This document shows positions 7,805 through 13,677 of a DNA stretch of 14,216 nucleotides, in pieces; positions within the stretch are counted from its first letter, which is position 1, and each line of letters begins with the position of its first letter. The translations under genes and the position numbers were made by a program. A model generated the notes under the pieces. The model searched no databases, was not told the DNA's origin, and saw only the letters and a list, made by a program, of their open reading frames with translations. This stretch comes from RGIG4608 sp045651165 (GTDB lineage Bacteria; Bacillota; Clostridia; Oscillospirales; CAG-272). Location: the NCBI GenBank assembly GCA_045651165.1, contig JAZRRX010000053.1, forward strand, positions 1-14,216, in the 5' to 3' direction.

Positions 7805-8377
7805 TTAACCTGCAACAGCAACCAAACATGTGGCAGCACATAAAGAATACGTTGCTACAGAACCGACAACAATGCTGATTACATCAAAAATTTTAATTAT
7901 CGTATCTTTGATACTTTTTCTAAATATTTTTACGAACGACAATAAACAAAAATAGACCATACATCCTAAAAACACATTTAAGAAAAATTGAACACTAATT
8001 TTTTCTACATAGTTAAAATGTAAAATTAATGCAAGGCCACAAAGAGATAATATCAAAGAAAATGACATCCAAATATTTTCGTAACGGAATTCTGTTTGAT
8101 TTATCAATTCATCGCTTAATTGACCTACTATTTTCATACAACGAAATTCCATTATTGCATATTTAAATATTTGAATTATAACCATACTTGATGTAGCAAG
8201 TGCAAAAGCATACATAGGAATTTCTGTATTTTTAAGGTCACCTTGCGATAAAATAAGGAAAACTGCTATCCAAATTGCCGCAACCACATATAGTATTTTG
8301 TATACTAATTTTAAACGTTTTTCGCGCAGTTCAAAATATTCTGCTCTACTTAATTTTTTATCGTCATTATTTCTCAT
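7805..8377 (-). CDS. Five-helix membrane protein of unknown function in the defence operon
   Basis: I do not recognise the family. The 190-residue protein has a charged N-terminal tail (residues 1-24, rich in K, R, D and E). Five hydrophobic stretches follow, fitting membrane helices at about 25-44, 54-76, 103-121, 128-150 and 163-189. There is no signal peptide or obvious catalytic motif. Basic clusters near 18-27 and 150-157 suggest cytoplasmic ends. The ATG at 8377 has AAGGAG seven bases upstream. It starts 20 bases after the preceding gene and ends 18 bases before hsdM, so it is co-transcribed with the restriction genes. A membrane effector or anchor is conceivable by context alone. Low GC fits the island rather than the right-hand flank. 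Confidence 0.85.
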   Translation of the reverse strand: MRNNDDKKLSRAEYFELREKRLKLVYKILYVVAAIWIAVFLILSQGDLKNTEIPMYAFALATSSMVIIQIFKYAIMEFRCMKIVGQLSDELINQTEFRYENIWMSFSLILSLCGLALILHFNYVEKISVQFFLNVFLGCMVYFCLLSFVKIFRKSIKDTIIKIFDVISIVVGSVATYSLCAATCLVAVAG

Positions 8378-8397
8378 TGAAATCTCCTTATTAGTAA

Positions 8398-8805
8398 TTA
8401 TTTTTCCTTTAGTCTATCTATCGCCATTTGGACATCTAAGGTGTGGAAGCCGAAATAGACTGTTGCCATTCTTTCGGCATTTGCGATGGCATACATCTCT
8501 TTGCTGGTTTCACCTGTGTAATAACGCCAATAGCGGTAGGTGTAGCCCGACCAATACATAATTTCATTATGGTATGTGCTTCCGGCTTTTTTGAGACCGC
8601 CAACTTCATCGTTAAGCTCTTCGAGAATATATTCTTCGCCAGCCCACTGCAAACGATCGTAGGTTTCGTCCAGAGCCGCAGCGGTTTTACTATTCATAAA
8701 CTTCTCAATAAAGTCCTTGCAGTCATATCCGTTTTTAAGTGCTAATTCAAACAATCTGCCCTGAATATCGCAGAGACCAAATTGTTGGTTATTTAGTTCG
8801 GTCAT
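8398..8805 (-). CDS. Small partner protein of the DUF3990 gene, possible antitoxin
   Basis: The 135-residue soluble protein has no named catalytic motif. Its C-terminal part (GYTYRYWRYYTG, then SSK-like ETSKEMY, then FHTLDVQMAIDRL) matches a pattern I associate with small proteins encoded next to DUF3990 genes in clostridia; I cannot confirm that by search. The N-terminal half is acidic and mostly helical. It begins one base after the DUF3990 stop, so the two are translationally coupled, as toxin-antitoxin pairs often are; the antitoxin role is inferred. I choose the ATG at 8805, with GGTGA five bases upstream. A GTG at 8814 in the same frame would overlap the upstream gene and has no ribosome site. 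Confidence 0.82.
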   Translation of the reverse strand: MTELNNQQFGLCDIQGRLFELALKNGYDCKDFIEKFMNSKTAAALDETYDRLQWAGEEYILEELNDEVGGLKKAGSTYHNEIMYWSGYTYRYWRYYTGETSKEMYAIANAERMATVYFGFHTLDVQMAIDRLKEK

Positions 8806-8806
8806 A

Positions 8807-9655
8807 TCATTCACCGGCTTTCAATATTTCATCAAAGAAGCGTCCTTCACGACGGTACTGGCGGCAAATTTCATCTGCTAATACAATACCTTTGGAACGG
8901 TTATCTTCACTCTCTATTCTTAATGTCTCACGGTCTGTTTCGGTTAATGCTTTTTCTTCAACAATCGTAATTTGCTTACAAGCCTTTTCGGTAAGCGCTA
9001 CATACTGTTTACCAAGTTTAAGAGCCGAAAGACTATGGATGAGTGCCTCATCAGTAATCTCACCCTTAAAGAAACGGTCAAGTACAACAAACATTCGGTC
9101 ATTAGCAATAAATCCGATTAACATATCGCATCCGTCAGCCATTTCAGCAATGCGATTATAGATAGCCGTACCTTTAACGGAATCCATTTTGCCACGATTG
9201 TAAGCAACAAGAAGTGCCCAATCAATACCGACTTCAATATCAAGAATTTTTAGTCCAGACAAATCAACATTTACTGTGTATAGCTTGGCATCGGGATAAT
9301 TGCAAATTAAAGTAAGAGGCTGTGCCATTTCGGTTCCCATATAGAATCCTTTACCAAAGTCACAATGTTCACGACTTGAGGGTGCGATATCGCCAACAAT
9401 ACCTGACTTGGAACCGTGATACAATGTTACAACTTCATCAGAAGTAATAATGCTATTACCCTCAAACTGAGCATAGTCAATTTTATTGTCAGCACACAGG
9501 CGTTTTATATTACCAAGAGCAATCTGAGAAGGTATGCGATGGCCCTTCTCCCAGCGATTAACCGTAGCAAAACTAACCCCCAGTTTATCTGCAAGTTCCG
9601 TTTGGCTAAGATTTAATCTTGAGCGTATATCTTTGATAATGTCGGAGCTTTTCAT
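8807..9655 (-). CDS. XRE helix-turn-helix fused to a DUF3990 (ADP-ribosyltransferase-like) domain
   Basis: The 282-residue protein joins an N-terminal XRE DNA-binding domain (about 5-60; LSQTELADKLGVSFATVNRW) to a DUF3990 domain (about 75-230). DUF3990 is considered part of the ADP-ribosyltransferase fold. The expected three-point signature can be traced: YHGS with H80, FGKGFYMG with Y105, and a late QY/TEK segment (Q217, E223). The last ~50 residues are helical and charged. The gene is first in the operon and sits behind a strong promoter flanked by inverted repeats, so the fused HTH probably represses its own transcription. That would place the following membrane, hsd, TIR and PIN genes under the same control. 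The start ATG has AGGAGG five bases upstream. Domain calls are solid. Whether it is a toxin, and what NAD-dependent target it has, is unknown. Confidence 0.88.
   Translation of the reverse strand: MKSSDIIKDIRSRLNLSQTELADKLGVSFATVNRWEKGHRIPSQIALGNIKRLCADNKIDYAQFEGNSIITSDEVVTLYHGSKSGIVGDIAPSSREHCDFGKGFYMGTEMAQPLTLICNYPDAKLYTVNVDLSGLKILDIEVGIDWALLVAYNRGKMDSVKGTAIYNRIAEMADGCDMLIGFIANDRMFVVLDRFFKGEITDEALIHSLSALKLGKQYVALTEKACKQITIVEEKALTETDRETLRIESEDNRSKGIVLADEICRQYRREGRFFDEILKAGE
8811..8815 (-). promoter_or_regulatory. Ribosome binding site deciding the start of the partner gene
   Basis: GGTGA on the minus strand is formed by the last codons of the DUF3990 gene and lies five bases before the ATG at 8805. 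It favours that start over the in-frame GTG at 8814. Confidence 0.55.
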
Positions 9656-9670
9656 AGCGACCTCCTATGA

Positions 9671-9767
9671 TATAACATTTATACATCGTTATTATAACAC
9701 ATACTCTATTTTTAATCAATAGATTTTTAATACAAGTGTTATATTTTTTGTTTAACGATGTTATATA
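9671..9767. repeat. Inverted repeats flanking the DUF3990 promoter, probable operators
   Basis: ATAACAC at 9694-9700 faces GTGTTAT at 9737-9743, and ACATCGTT at 9683-9690 faces AACGATGT at 9754-9761. A further TATAACAT at 9671-9678 matches in reverse the TGTTATA at 9760-9766. The pairs are arranged around the -10 and -35 boxes, as expected for an autoregulating XRE protein. Which pair is the true binding site cannot be told by eye. Confidence 0.5.
9691..9719 (-). promoter_or_regulatory. Promoter of the defence operon
   Basis: On the minus strand TTGATT (9714-9719) and a perfect TATAAT (9691-9696) are 17 bases apart. TGT immediately before the -10 gives an extended -10 element. Transcription would begin about 30 bases before the DUF3990 start codon. 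It is the only strong promoter seen before the eight-gene operon. Confidence 0.75.
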
Positions 9768-9770
9768 CAC

Positions 9771-9799
9771 AAAACCTCGGCTGAATTAGCCGAGGTTTT
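9771..9799 (-). terminator. Terminator of the SLOG-like gene
   Basis: AAAACCTCGGCT and AGCCGAGGTTTT form a 12-base-pair stem with a five-base loop, directly after the stop codon of the gene read leftward. A short T-run follows on the minus strand. It insulates the defence-operon promoter from the upstream gene. Confidence 0.85.
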
Positions 9800-9801
9800 G
9801 G

Positions 9802-10278
9802 TTATAGTTGAGTTATATTTATAATATGTTTTTCTTTTTTCACCGCGTAATCTAAGGCGATTTTGGTGCCGCTTTTGCGGGTTGTTGGGGCGTTGGGTTC
9901 GTCATAGTAGACTATGCAAAATTTGCTTTTGTTTATCATTTCGTAGTTGCGCTCGACATAGGCGGCGCGGCCTGAGCTGCGGATATGTTCAGGATAGTAT
10001 GTGTCCTCGTAGCTCTCTAAAAGATAGTTTGTATATTGCTCGTTTATATCCGGATATTCTGCTCGCACATAGATTCGTTTTATGTGCGGGTATTTTTCTT
10101 TTATTTCGGTCACAAGTTCAAGGCACAAACTATTAAATCGGCTCTTGCTCCCGAAAAGAAATGTATCGACTTTTTCGTCCACAATTAGTTTTCCAACAAT
10201 CTCTTTAAGTTTTGATTTTAGTTCTGCGGTTTCATTTATCGTTCTATGGCCGAAAAAGCAGCAAGTTTTCTTTTTCAT
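9802..10278 (-). CDS. SLOG-like Rossmann-fold protein (YpsA/DUF1273-related), function unknown
   Basis: The 158-residue protein resembles the SLOG superfamily of nucleotide or ligand-binding Rossmann proteins. It opens with KKKTCCFFGHR (2-12), followed by LFGSKSRFNSL near 41-51, a YPHIK segment, RSSGRAAYVERNYEMI, and the C-terminal SGTKIALDYAVKKEKHI. In many relatives the glycine motif reads G-x-G-x-FD; here it is GSKSRFN, so ligand binding may differ. The ATG at 10278 has AGGAGA seven bases upstream. An upstream in-frame ATG at 10347 is rejected because it lies beyond the -10 box. It is divergent from an XRE repressor, with shared palindromic operators between them. Some SLOG proteins sense nucleotide signals in defence, but nothing here shows a partner effector. 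Confidence 0.8.
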   Translation of the reverse strand: MKKKTCCFFGHRTINETAELKSKLKEIVGKLIVDEKVDTFLFGSKSRFNSLCLELVTEIKEKYPHIKRIYVRAEYPDINEQYTNYLLESYEDTYYPEHIRSSGRAAYVERNYEMINKSKFCIVYYDEPNAPTTRKSGTKIALDYAVKKEKHIINITQL

Positions 10279-10285
10279 GATTACA

Positions 10286-10291
10286 TCTCCT
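10286..10291 (-). promoter_or_regulatory. Ribosome binding site deciding the SLOG-like gene start
   Basis: AGGAGA on the minus strand lies seven bases before the ATG at 10278 and fixes that start rather than the ATG at 10347. Confidence 0.7.
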
Positions 10292-10308
10292 GTGTGCGAT
10301 ATATCGCA

Positions 10309-10317
10309 ATTATAACA
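10309..10317 (-). promoter_or_regulatory. Extended -10 promoter of the SLOG-like gene
   Basis: TATAAT (10309-10314) is preceded on the minus strand by TGT, giving an extended -10 box. The base at -35 spacing is poor (TCGCAA at 10332-10337). The start point would fall in the first operator palindrome. Confidence 0.65.
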
Positions 10318-10374
10318 CAAAAGTTTCAACTTTGCGATATATCCCACACGATATATCGAATATTTTTATAAAAT

Positions 10375-10380
10375 TATAGT
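10375..10380 (+). promoter_or_regulatory. Candidate -10 box of the XRE repressor gene
   Basis: TATAGT lies 25 bases before the start codon, just ahead of the fourth operator. There is no convincing -35 element 17 bases upstream (TATATC). Confidence 0.35.
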
Positions 10381-10405
10381 AACGATATATCGTAGAGGTG
10401 GAATT

Positions 10406-10648
10406 ATGAATACTAAAAATGCAGTAGCAGACCGTATTATTGAATTGTGTAATCAGAAAAATATTGCAATAAATGCTTTAGCAAATTTAGCAGGTATATC
10501 TCCGTCAACTCTTTATAGTGTCCTAAACGAGAAAAGTCAAAATCCTGGAATCGTCACTATTAAGAAATTATGTGACGGATTAGAAATTTCTCTCCGCGAG
10601 TTCTTTGACGCTGATATTTTTGACGATATAGAACAGGAAATTAAATAA
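10406..10648 (+). CDS. Small XRE-family transcriptional repressor
   Basis: The 80-residue protein is almost entirely one XRE (Cro/C1-type) helix-turn-helix domain. Helices run from VADRIIELC through the recognition segment AGISPSTLYSVLNEK to TIKKLCDGLEISLREFF, with a short acidic tail. This family binds palindromic operators as a dimer. The four CGATATATCG palindromes directly upstream, shared with the divergent SLOG-like gene, are the obvious target. The ATG at 10406 has AGAGGTGG about five bases upstream, and a bidirectional hairpin follows the stop. Together with the SLOG-like gene it could be a small two-gene regulated module. The DNA-binding call is strong; regulation of both genes is inferred from the layout. 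Confidence 0.9.
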   Translation: MNTKNAVADRIIELCNQKNIAINALANLAGISPSTLYSVLNEKSQNPGIVTIKKLCDGLEISLREFFDADIFDDIEQEIK

Positions 10649-10663
10649 CATTCTATTAACGAA

Positions 10664-10691
10664 AAAACGCTCTGCCGCGGCAGAGCGTTTT
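10664..10691. terminator. Bidirectional terminator between convergent genes
   Basis: A perfect 28-base palindrome (AAAACGCTCTGCCG followed by its reverse complement) folds into a GC-rich hairpin. It lies between the XRE gene (+) and the rhodanese gene (-). On the minus strand it is followed by six T, and on the plus strand by TTTT, so it can serve both. Confidence 0.9.
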
Positions 10692-10704
10692 GCTATTGTA
10701 TAGG

Positions 10705-11106
10705 TTATTTTACTGTATCATACGGCCAGTCGATGATGCCGCCGAATTCTTTTACGTTGGTGTAGCCGAGTTTCACAAGTTCTTCGGATGCAATTTTACT
10801 TCTTCTACCGCTACGGCAGTAGACTAATATTAGTTGCTCTTTGTCGGGCAGTTCTTTTTCGGCACGATCTTTAATTTCGTATTCAGGAATTAAAATGGCA
10901 TTTTCTATATGCCCCTCGGCAAATTCGTCTTCGGTGCGAGCATCTATAATGACATAACCCTTTTCGGTGTCCATAATAGTTTTTGCTTGCTCGGCGGTAA
11001 TCTGTTCATAGGTCGATGTTTTATTATTTTCGCCATCACAAGCGGTCATTCCAAACAATGAGAGTGATATTAAAAGCATTATAATCAATCCTTTAACTTT
11101 TTTCAT
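10705..11106 (-). CDS. Rhodanese-domain lipoprotein
   Basis: The 133-residue protein has an N-terminal lipoprotein signal: KK at positions 2-3, a hydrophobic run at 7-18, and the lipobox GMTAC with lipidation expected at C23. A single rhodanese domain follows (about 35-131), with IIDARTEDEFAEGHI and the active loop CRSGRRS, catalytic C97. Rhodaneses carry sulfane sulfur on that cysteine; this one would face outward, anchored to the membrane. It ends the operon: its ATG has GGAG seven bases upstream and lies 22 bases after arsC, and the terminator follows. In this company it may handle sulfur or thiol-reactive compounds outside the cell; the substrate is unknown. Confidence 0.92.
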   Translation of the reverse strand: MKKVKGLIIMLLISLSLFGMTACDGENNKTSTYEQITAEQAKTIMDTEKGYVIIDARTEDEFAEGHIENAILIPEYEIKDRAEKELPDKEQLILVYCRSGRRSKIASEELVKLGYTNVKEFGGIIDWPYDTVK

Positions 11107-11128
11107 ATTATTTGCTCCGTTTTATTTA

Positions 11129-11506
11129 TTATAAGGTGAGTATCCGTTTTTCAATCTCGGCAATTACCGATTTGAACACCTCATCGCTTTGTCCTGTAGG
11201 ATCGGGCAGATTCCAATTATCGTCAAAGGCTCTGCCGATATAGGGGCACCCGACATCGCAACCCATTGAAATTACAATATCGGGTGTGGGAATTTTATCG
11301 ATTGTTTTGCTATACTGTGTTTGCTCCATATCGATACCGTAAAGTTGTTTCATCAATCTTACGGCATCCTGATTTATTTGTGGTTTGGTTTCGGTTCCCG
11401 CCGAGTAAAAATCAAGCTCATTGCCACGCAGGTGTTTACCTAGTGCCTCGGCAATTTGACTGCGACAGGAATTATGCACGCAGAGAAAGGCTATTTTCTT
11501 TTTCAT
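11129..11506 (-). CDS. arsC: Arsenate reductase / LMW protein tyrosine phosphatase-fold protein (ArsC type)
   Basis: The 125-residue protein has the LMW-phosphatase P-loop CVHNSCR (C9 to R15, a CX5R motif) and the late aspartate in LPDP (D102), which together form the phosphatase-type active site. A second cysteine pair, C83 and C87 in MGCDVGCP, fits the resolving cysteines of thiol-coupled arsenate reductases. The expected reaction is reduction of arsenate to arsenite. The start overlaps the upstream DUF5714 stop as ATGA, with GAGGTG nine bases before it; an ATG 27 bases further up lacks a ribosome site. No arsenite pump or ArsR lies in the window. A phosphatase role cannot be ruled out, but the cysteine set favours ArsC. 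Confidence 0.88.
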   Translation of the reverse strand: MKKKIAFLCVHNSCRSQIAEALGKHLRGNELDFYSAGTETKPQINQDAVRLMKQLYGIDMEQTQYSKTIDKIPTPDIVISMGCDVGCPYIGRAFDDNWNLPDPTGQSDEVFKSVIAEIEKRILTL

Positions 11507-12183
11507 CTGAACGGACACCTCGCGCCTATACATTGGTTATTTTGTGCTGAATGGGTGCATTTAATTTCATCAAGTTCCATTTCCACACCGAGATGCTCTT
11601 TAGCAAACTCCACGGCCTTAATAATTGAAATGTAGGAGTCCCTCTTACAGCAACGAGGACCGCCGATTTCTCCGATTGCGCCGAGAGCCGAGGCAGTCAT
11701 TTTATTTGAAAGTCCCCAAGCCTCGTTTGCGAGAGGTGTTGAGCCGGTAACGATAGAAACAAACATACCGGTGCTGATTCCTGAACCGCAAGCGCCCCAA
11801 AAACCACAAGCTCCGCCCGGGACTTGTTTGCCCCGTGACTGCATTTCGACAAGTGCTTTATGTAAATCAATATTACCGCCTGCATTTTTATAGGCGGTCA
11901 ACAGTGCCGCACCCACCATAATATGATGCTCGGGACCGTGCATATGGCAAAACGGCAGTGCCATCAGCTTTTGCAAAATCAGAATAGGATTCTTTGAGGT
12001 TTCAGCAAGACAAACAGCGATAATGGAATCAATTCCGCCGGTATGACATTCGTTACAAACATAATGTCCCTTTTCGCAAGCAGTCTTGCTATTTTCTTTT
12101 TTATGACAAAGGGCACATTCCATTTGCGTTTCGTTTTCTAAATATGTAAGCGGTGCTCCGCAAATTAAACATTCGTCTTTCAT
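11503..12183 (-). CDS. DUF5714-family cysteine-rich protein of unknown function
   Basis: The 226-residue protein starts with a zinc-ribbon-like cysteine set: C5xxC8, C23xxC26, C36, and C43xxC46-H47. The middle holds FCHMHGPEHH and a glycine/cysteine-rich stretch (GGACGFWGACGSGISTG), and the end has GGPRCC and a cluster of three more cysteines (ikCTH, NQC, ARC). This order fits DUF5714, whose function is not established to my knowledge. Metal or iron-sulfur binding is a fair inference from the cysteines. The stop overlaps the arsC start (ATGA), so the two are translationally coupled and may act on one substrate. The ATG at 12183 has GAGGG about nine bases upstream. Confidence 0.85.
   Translation of the reverse strand: MKDECLICGAPLTYLENETQMECALCHKKENSKTACEKGHYVCNECHTGGIDSIIAVCLAETSKNPILILQKLMALPFCHMHGPEHHIMVGAALLTAYKNAGGNIDLHKALVEMQSRGKQVPGGACGFWGACGSGISTGMFVSIVTGSTPLANEAWGLSNKMTASALGAIGEIGGPRCCKRDSYISIIKAVEFAKEHLGVEMELDEIKCTHSAQNNQCIGARCPFR
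11516..11521 (-). promoter_or_regulatory. Ribosome binding site deciding the arsC start
   Basis: GAGGTG on the minus strand, within the end of the DUF5714 gene, lies nine bases before the ATG at 11506. It supports the ATGA-coupled start. Confidence 0.6.
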
Positions 12184-12196
12184 AAATTTTCCCTCA

Positions 12197-12225
12197 AAAA
12201 TATTTGAATTTTGTTATCAGTTCAA
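12197..12225 (-). promoter_or_regulatory. Weak candidate promoter before the DUF5714 gene
   Basis: TTGAAC (12220-12225) and TATTTT (12197-12202) are 17 bases apart on the minus strand in the 50-base gap after the 51-residue gene. The -10 box is poor, and its start point would fall almost at the ribosome site, so read-through from the upstream promoter is at least as likely. Confidence 0.25.
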
Positions 12226-12233
12226 TATATTAT

Positions 12234-12389
12234 TCACTTACTTAAATTTATAATTGAATAGACCATAATGCCAACACCAATACCAAATAATACACAACCA
12301 TATACTTCGGTTAACTGGTTTGCAAAGAATCCTACTGTTCCACTACCCAAAGCACATAATATTGCAAATAACAATTTCTTCTTTTTCAT
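12234..12389 (-). CDS. Small membrane protein, 51 residues
   Basis: This short frame encodes a 51-residue protein that starts MKKKKLLFAILCALG and continues through two hydrophobic segments (about 6-23 and 30-47) joined by FFANQLTEVYG. It ends in INLSK. The ATG has GAGAGG about nine bases upstream, and the gene starts 30 bases after the stop of the 109-residue membrane gene. Both the ribosome site and the position in the operon support a real gene. I do not recognise a family. It may be a small membrane accessory of the operon. An N-terminal signal-anchor reading of the first segment is also possible. Confidence 0.7.
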   Translation of the reverse strand: MKKKKLLFAILCALGSGTVGFFANQLTEVYGCVLFGIGVGIMVYSIINLSK

Positions 12390-12419
12390 ATAGGTATACC
12401 TCTCTATAAATTGAATTCA

Positions 12420-12749
12420 TCAGAAAATTCCTTTATTATATTTAATCATCGCCTTAAAGCTTAAAACAAGCCCTACAATAATACCAACAATTAAAACTGC
12501 GGTTCCAATTAAAACAAAGATGTTATTTTCGGTATATAAAGTTATAGCAGACAAAATGCTGAATATTATTATACCCACACCGATAATAACAGTACCTAAT
12601 CCCACTTGTTTTCCAAACGGAATCCTATCTTCTTCGGAAACTCTATGGCGATGATATGAATGTAGTGATGAAATATTTCCCCGCATATTCGAAATGCCGA
12701 GCGCAATCAATACAACTCCAATAATAAAAGGAACTATAAATTCCATCAT
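12420..12749 (-). CDS. Three-helix membrane protein of unknown function
   Basis: The 109-residue protein has three hydrophobic stretches, about 3-21, 48-70 and 76-100. Between the first two is a charged loop rich in histidine and arginine (SSLHSYHRHRVSEEDRIPFG), which may be cytoplasmic. No enzyme motif is seen and I cannot name the family. The ATG at 12749 has GGAGG five bases upstream; an in-frame ATG at 12794 lies upstream of the TATAAT box and so cannot be used from that promoter. It is the first gene of a likely five-gene operon reaching the rhodanese gene. Confidence 0.78.
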   Translation of the reverse strand: MMEFIVPFIIGVVLIALGISNMRGNISSLHSYHRHRVSEEDRIPFGKQVGLGTVIIGVGIIIFSILSAITLYTENNIFVLIGTAVLIVGIIVGLVLSFKAMIKYNKGIF

Positions 12750-12782
12750 AATTTCCTCCGTTATTTTTTTATCATTAAAATA

Positions 12783-12791
12783 ATTATACCA
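12783..12791 (-). promoter_or_regulatory. Extended -10 promoter of the DUF5714-arsC operon
   Basis: TATAAT (12783-12788) preceded by TGG on the minus strand is an extended -10 box, about 34 bases before the first start codon. The -35 region is weak (TAGCAA at 12806-12811). A seven-base inverted repeat, AATAATT (12779-12785) and AATTATT (12795-12801), straddles the box and could be an operator. Confidence 0.6.
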
Positions 12792-12868
12792 CACAATTAT
12801 TAAAATTGCTACATATCTGTTTGCTAACCGGTAAGAATAGTTAATAGAAAGTAAACGGAGGTAAGTTT

Positions 12869-13531
12869 ATGTTTAAACACGAAAAGATGCTATTTCATCC
12901 TGTAGCGGTAGAGAAACCTAATCCGCAGTATGCGGCGCTTTTACAAGAACAGCTTGGCGGCGGTAACGGTGAGTTAAAGGCGGCTATGCAGTATATGTCG
13001 CAGAGTTTTAGAATCAAAGACCCTGAAATCAAGGATTTATTTCTTGACATTGCCGCCGAGGAACTTGGTCATATGGAGATGGTTGCACAGACCATTAACC
13101 TATTAAACGGACACGATGTTGATGCTCAGCAGGTGCCATCTGGCGAGATTCAGTCCCACGTACTTTTAGGTCTTAATCCCGGACTTATCAACGCATCGGG
13201 TTACTCTTGGACGGGCGACTATGTAACGGTTACGGGTGACCTCTGTGCAGACCTACTCAGCAATATCGCATCTGAGCAACGTGCAAAGGTGGTTTATGAA
13301 TACCTTTACCGCCAAATCAACGACAAAAAAGTGCGCGAGACAATTGATTTCCTCTTAAATCGGGAAGAGGCACACAATCAGATGTTCCGCGACGCCTTTA
13401 ACAAGGTGCAAAATTCCGGTTCCAACCGTGACTTTGGCACAACCAAGGCTGCAAAAATGTATTTCTCTATGTCGGATCCAGGTCCTAATGCATTTGCTTC
13501 AAACCAAACAGGGCCTGTGTCTTTCAATTGA
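12869..13531 (+). CDS. Manganese catalase family protein (CotJC-like)
   Basis: The 220-residue protein is a ferritin-like four-helix bundle of the manganese catalase family, which breaks down hydrogen peroxide with a di-manganese centre. By spacing, all five ligands are present: E35 (GELKAAMQY), E65 and H68 (AEELGHM), E136 (SEQRAK) and H169 (REEAHNQMF). It is longer than typical CotJC spore-coat proteins (about 190) and shorter than full Mn catalases (about 265-300), lacking most of their C-terminal extension. It is not next to cotJA or cotJB. The ATG has GGAGG seven bases upstream. It is divergent from the DUF5714-arsC operon across about 120 bases; no clear promoter is visible for it. A stress or spore-related role both fit. 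Confidence 0.93.
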   Translation: MFKHEKMLFHPVAVEKPNPQYAALLQEQLGGGNGELKAAMQYMSQSFRIKDPEIKDLFLDIAAEELGHMEMVAQTINLLNGHDVDAQQVPSGEIQSHVLLGLNPGLINASGYSWTGDYVTVTGDLCADLLSNIASEQRAKVVYEYLYRQINDKKVRETIDFLLNREEAHNQMFRDAFNKVQNSGSNRDFGTTKAAKMYFSMSDPGPNAFASNQTGPVSFN

Positions 13532-13574
13532 TAAGACAATAACCGGTATTGTATTTAGTCCCAAATACGAAAGG

Positions 13575-13615
13575 AAAACACCAGACCATGGCAGCATGCC
13601 CGGTCAGGTGTTTTT
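13575..13615 (+). terminator. Terminator of the manganese catalase gene
   Basis: AAAACACCAGACC (13575-13587) pairs with GGTCAGGTGTTTT (13602-13614) with one mismatch, and five T follow from 13611. It lies 44 bases after the stop codon and fits an intrinsic terminator for the rightward gene. Confidence 0.85.
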
Positions 13616-13677
13616 CTATGTTAGTATGGAGGGGACTGCAATTCAATATGTCAACAGTAACACTGAGGAAGGAAATA
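13616..13677. other. Intergenic stretch at the island-backbone boundary
   Basis: This stretch lies between two terminators and has no supported gene. A 23-codon frame (13648-13719) runs through it and into the next hairpin; it has GGAGGGG upstream, but too far from the ATG. It may be a remnant. Confidence 0.5.

Larger units (their letters stand above)
10296..10393. repeat. Array of four CGATATATCG palindromes, probable XRE operators
   Basis: Perfect palindromes lie at 10296-10307 (GCGATATATCGC), 10349-10358 (CGATATATCG) and 10382-10393 (ACGATATATCGT). A one-sided variant is at 10335-10343 (CGATATATC). The first overlaps the expected start point of the SLOG-like gene; the last lies between the candidate -10 and the ribosome site of the XRE gene. 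This fits a repressor controlling both divergent genes. Spacings are irregular (about 37, 14 and 34 bases), unlike CRISPR. Confidence 0.8.

Noticed and set aside
6956..7808. Long plus-strand frames (up to 168 codons) opposite hsdM
   Set aside because: They are reflections of hsdM codon bias; the minus strand carries the catalytic DPCCGSGG and NPPF motifs.
9771..9799. Inverted repeat as a recombination or phase-switch site
   Set aside because: It is a single compact hairpin with T-run directly after a stop codon, with no second copy or recombinase gene nearby.
10279..10347. Longer N-terminus for the SLOG-like protein
   Set aside because: The upstream ATG lies before the TATAAT box and lacks a ribosome site, while the ATG at 10278 has AGGAGA.
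10296..10393. CGATATATCG repeats as a CRISPR array
   Set aside because: The units are only 10-12 bases, spaced irregularly, palindromic, and sit in a divergent promoter; operators explain them better.
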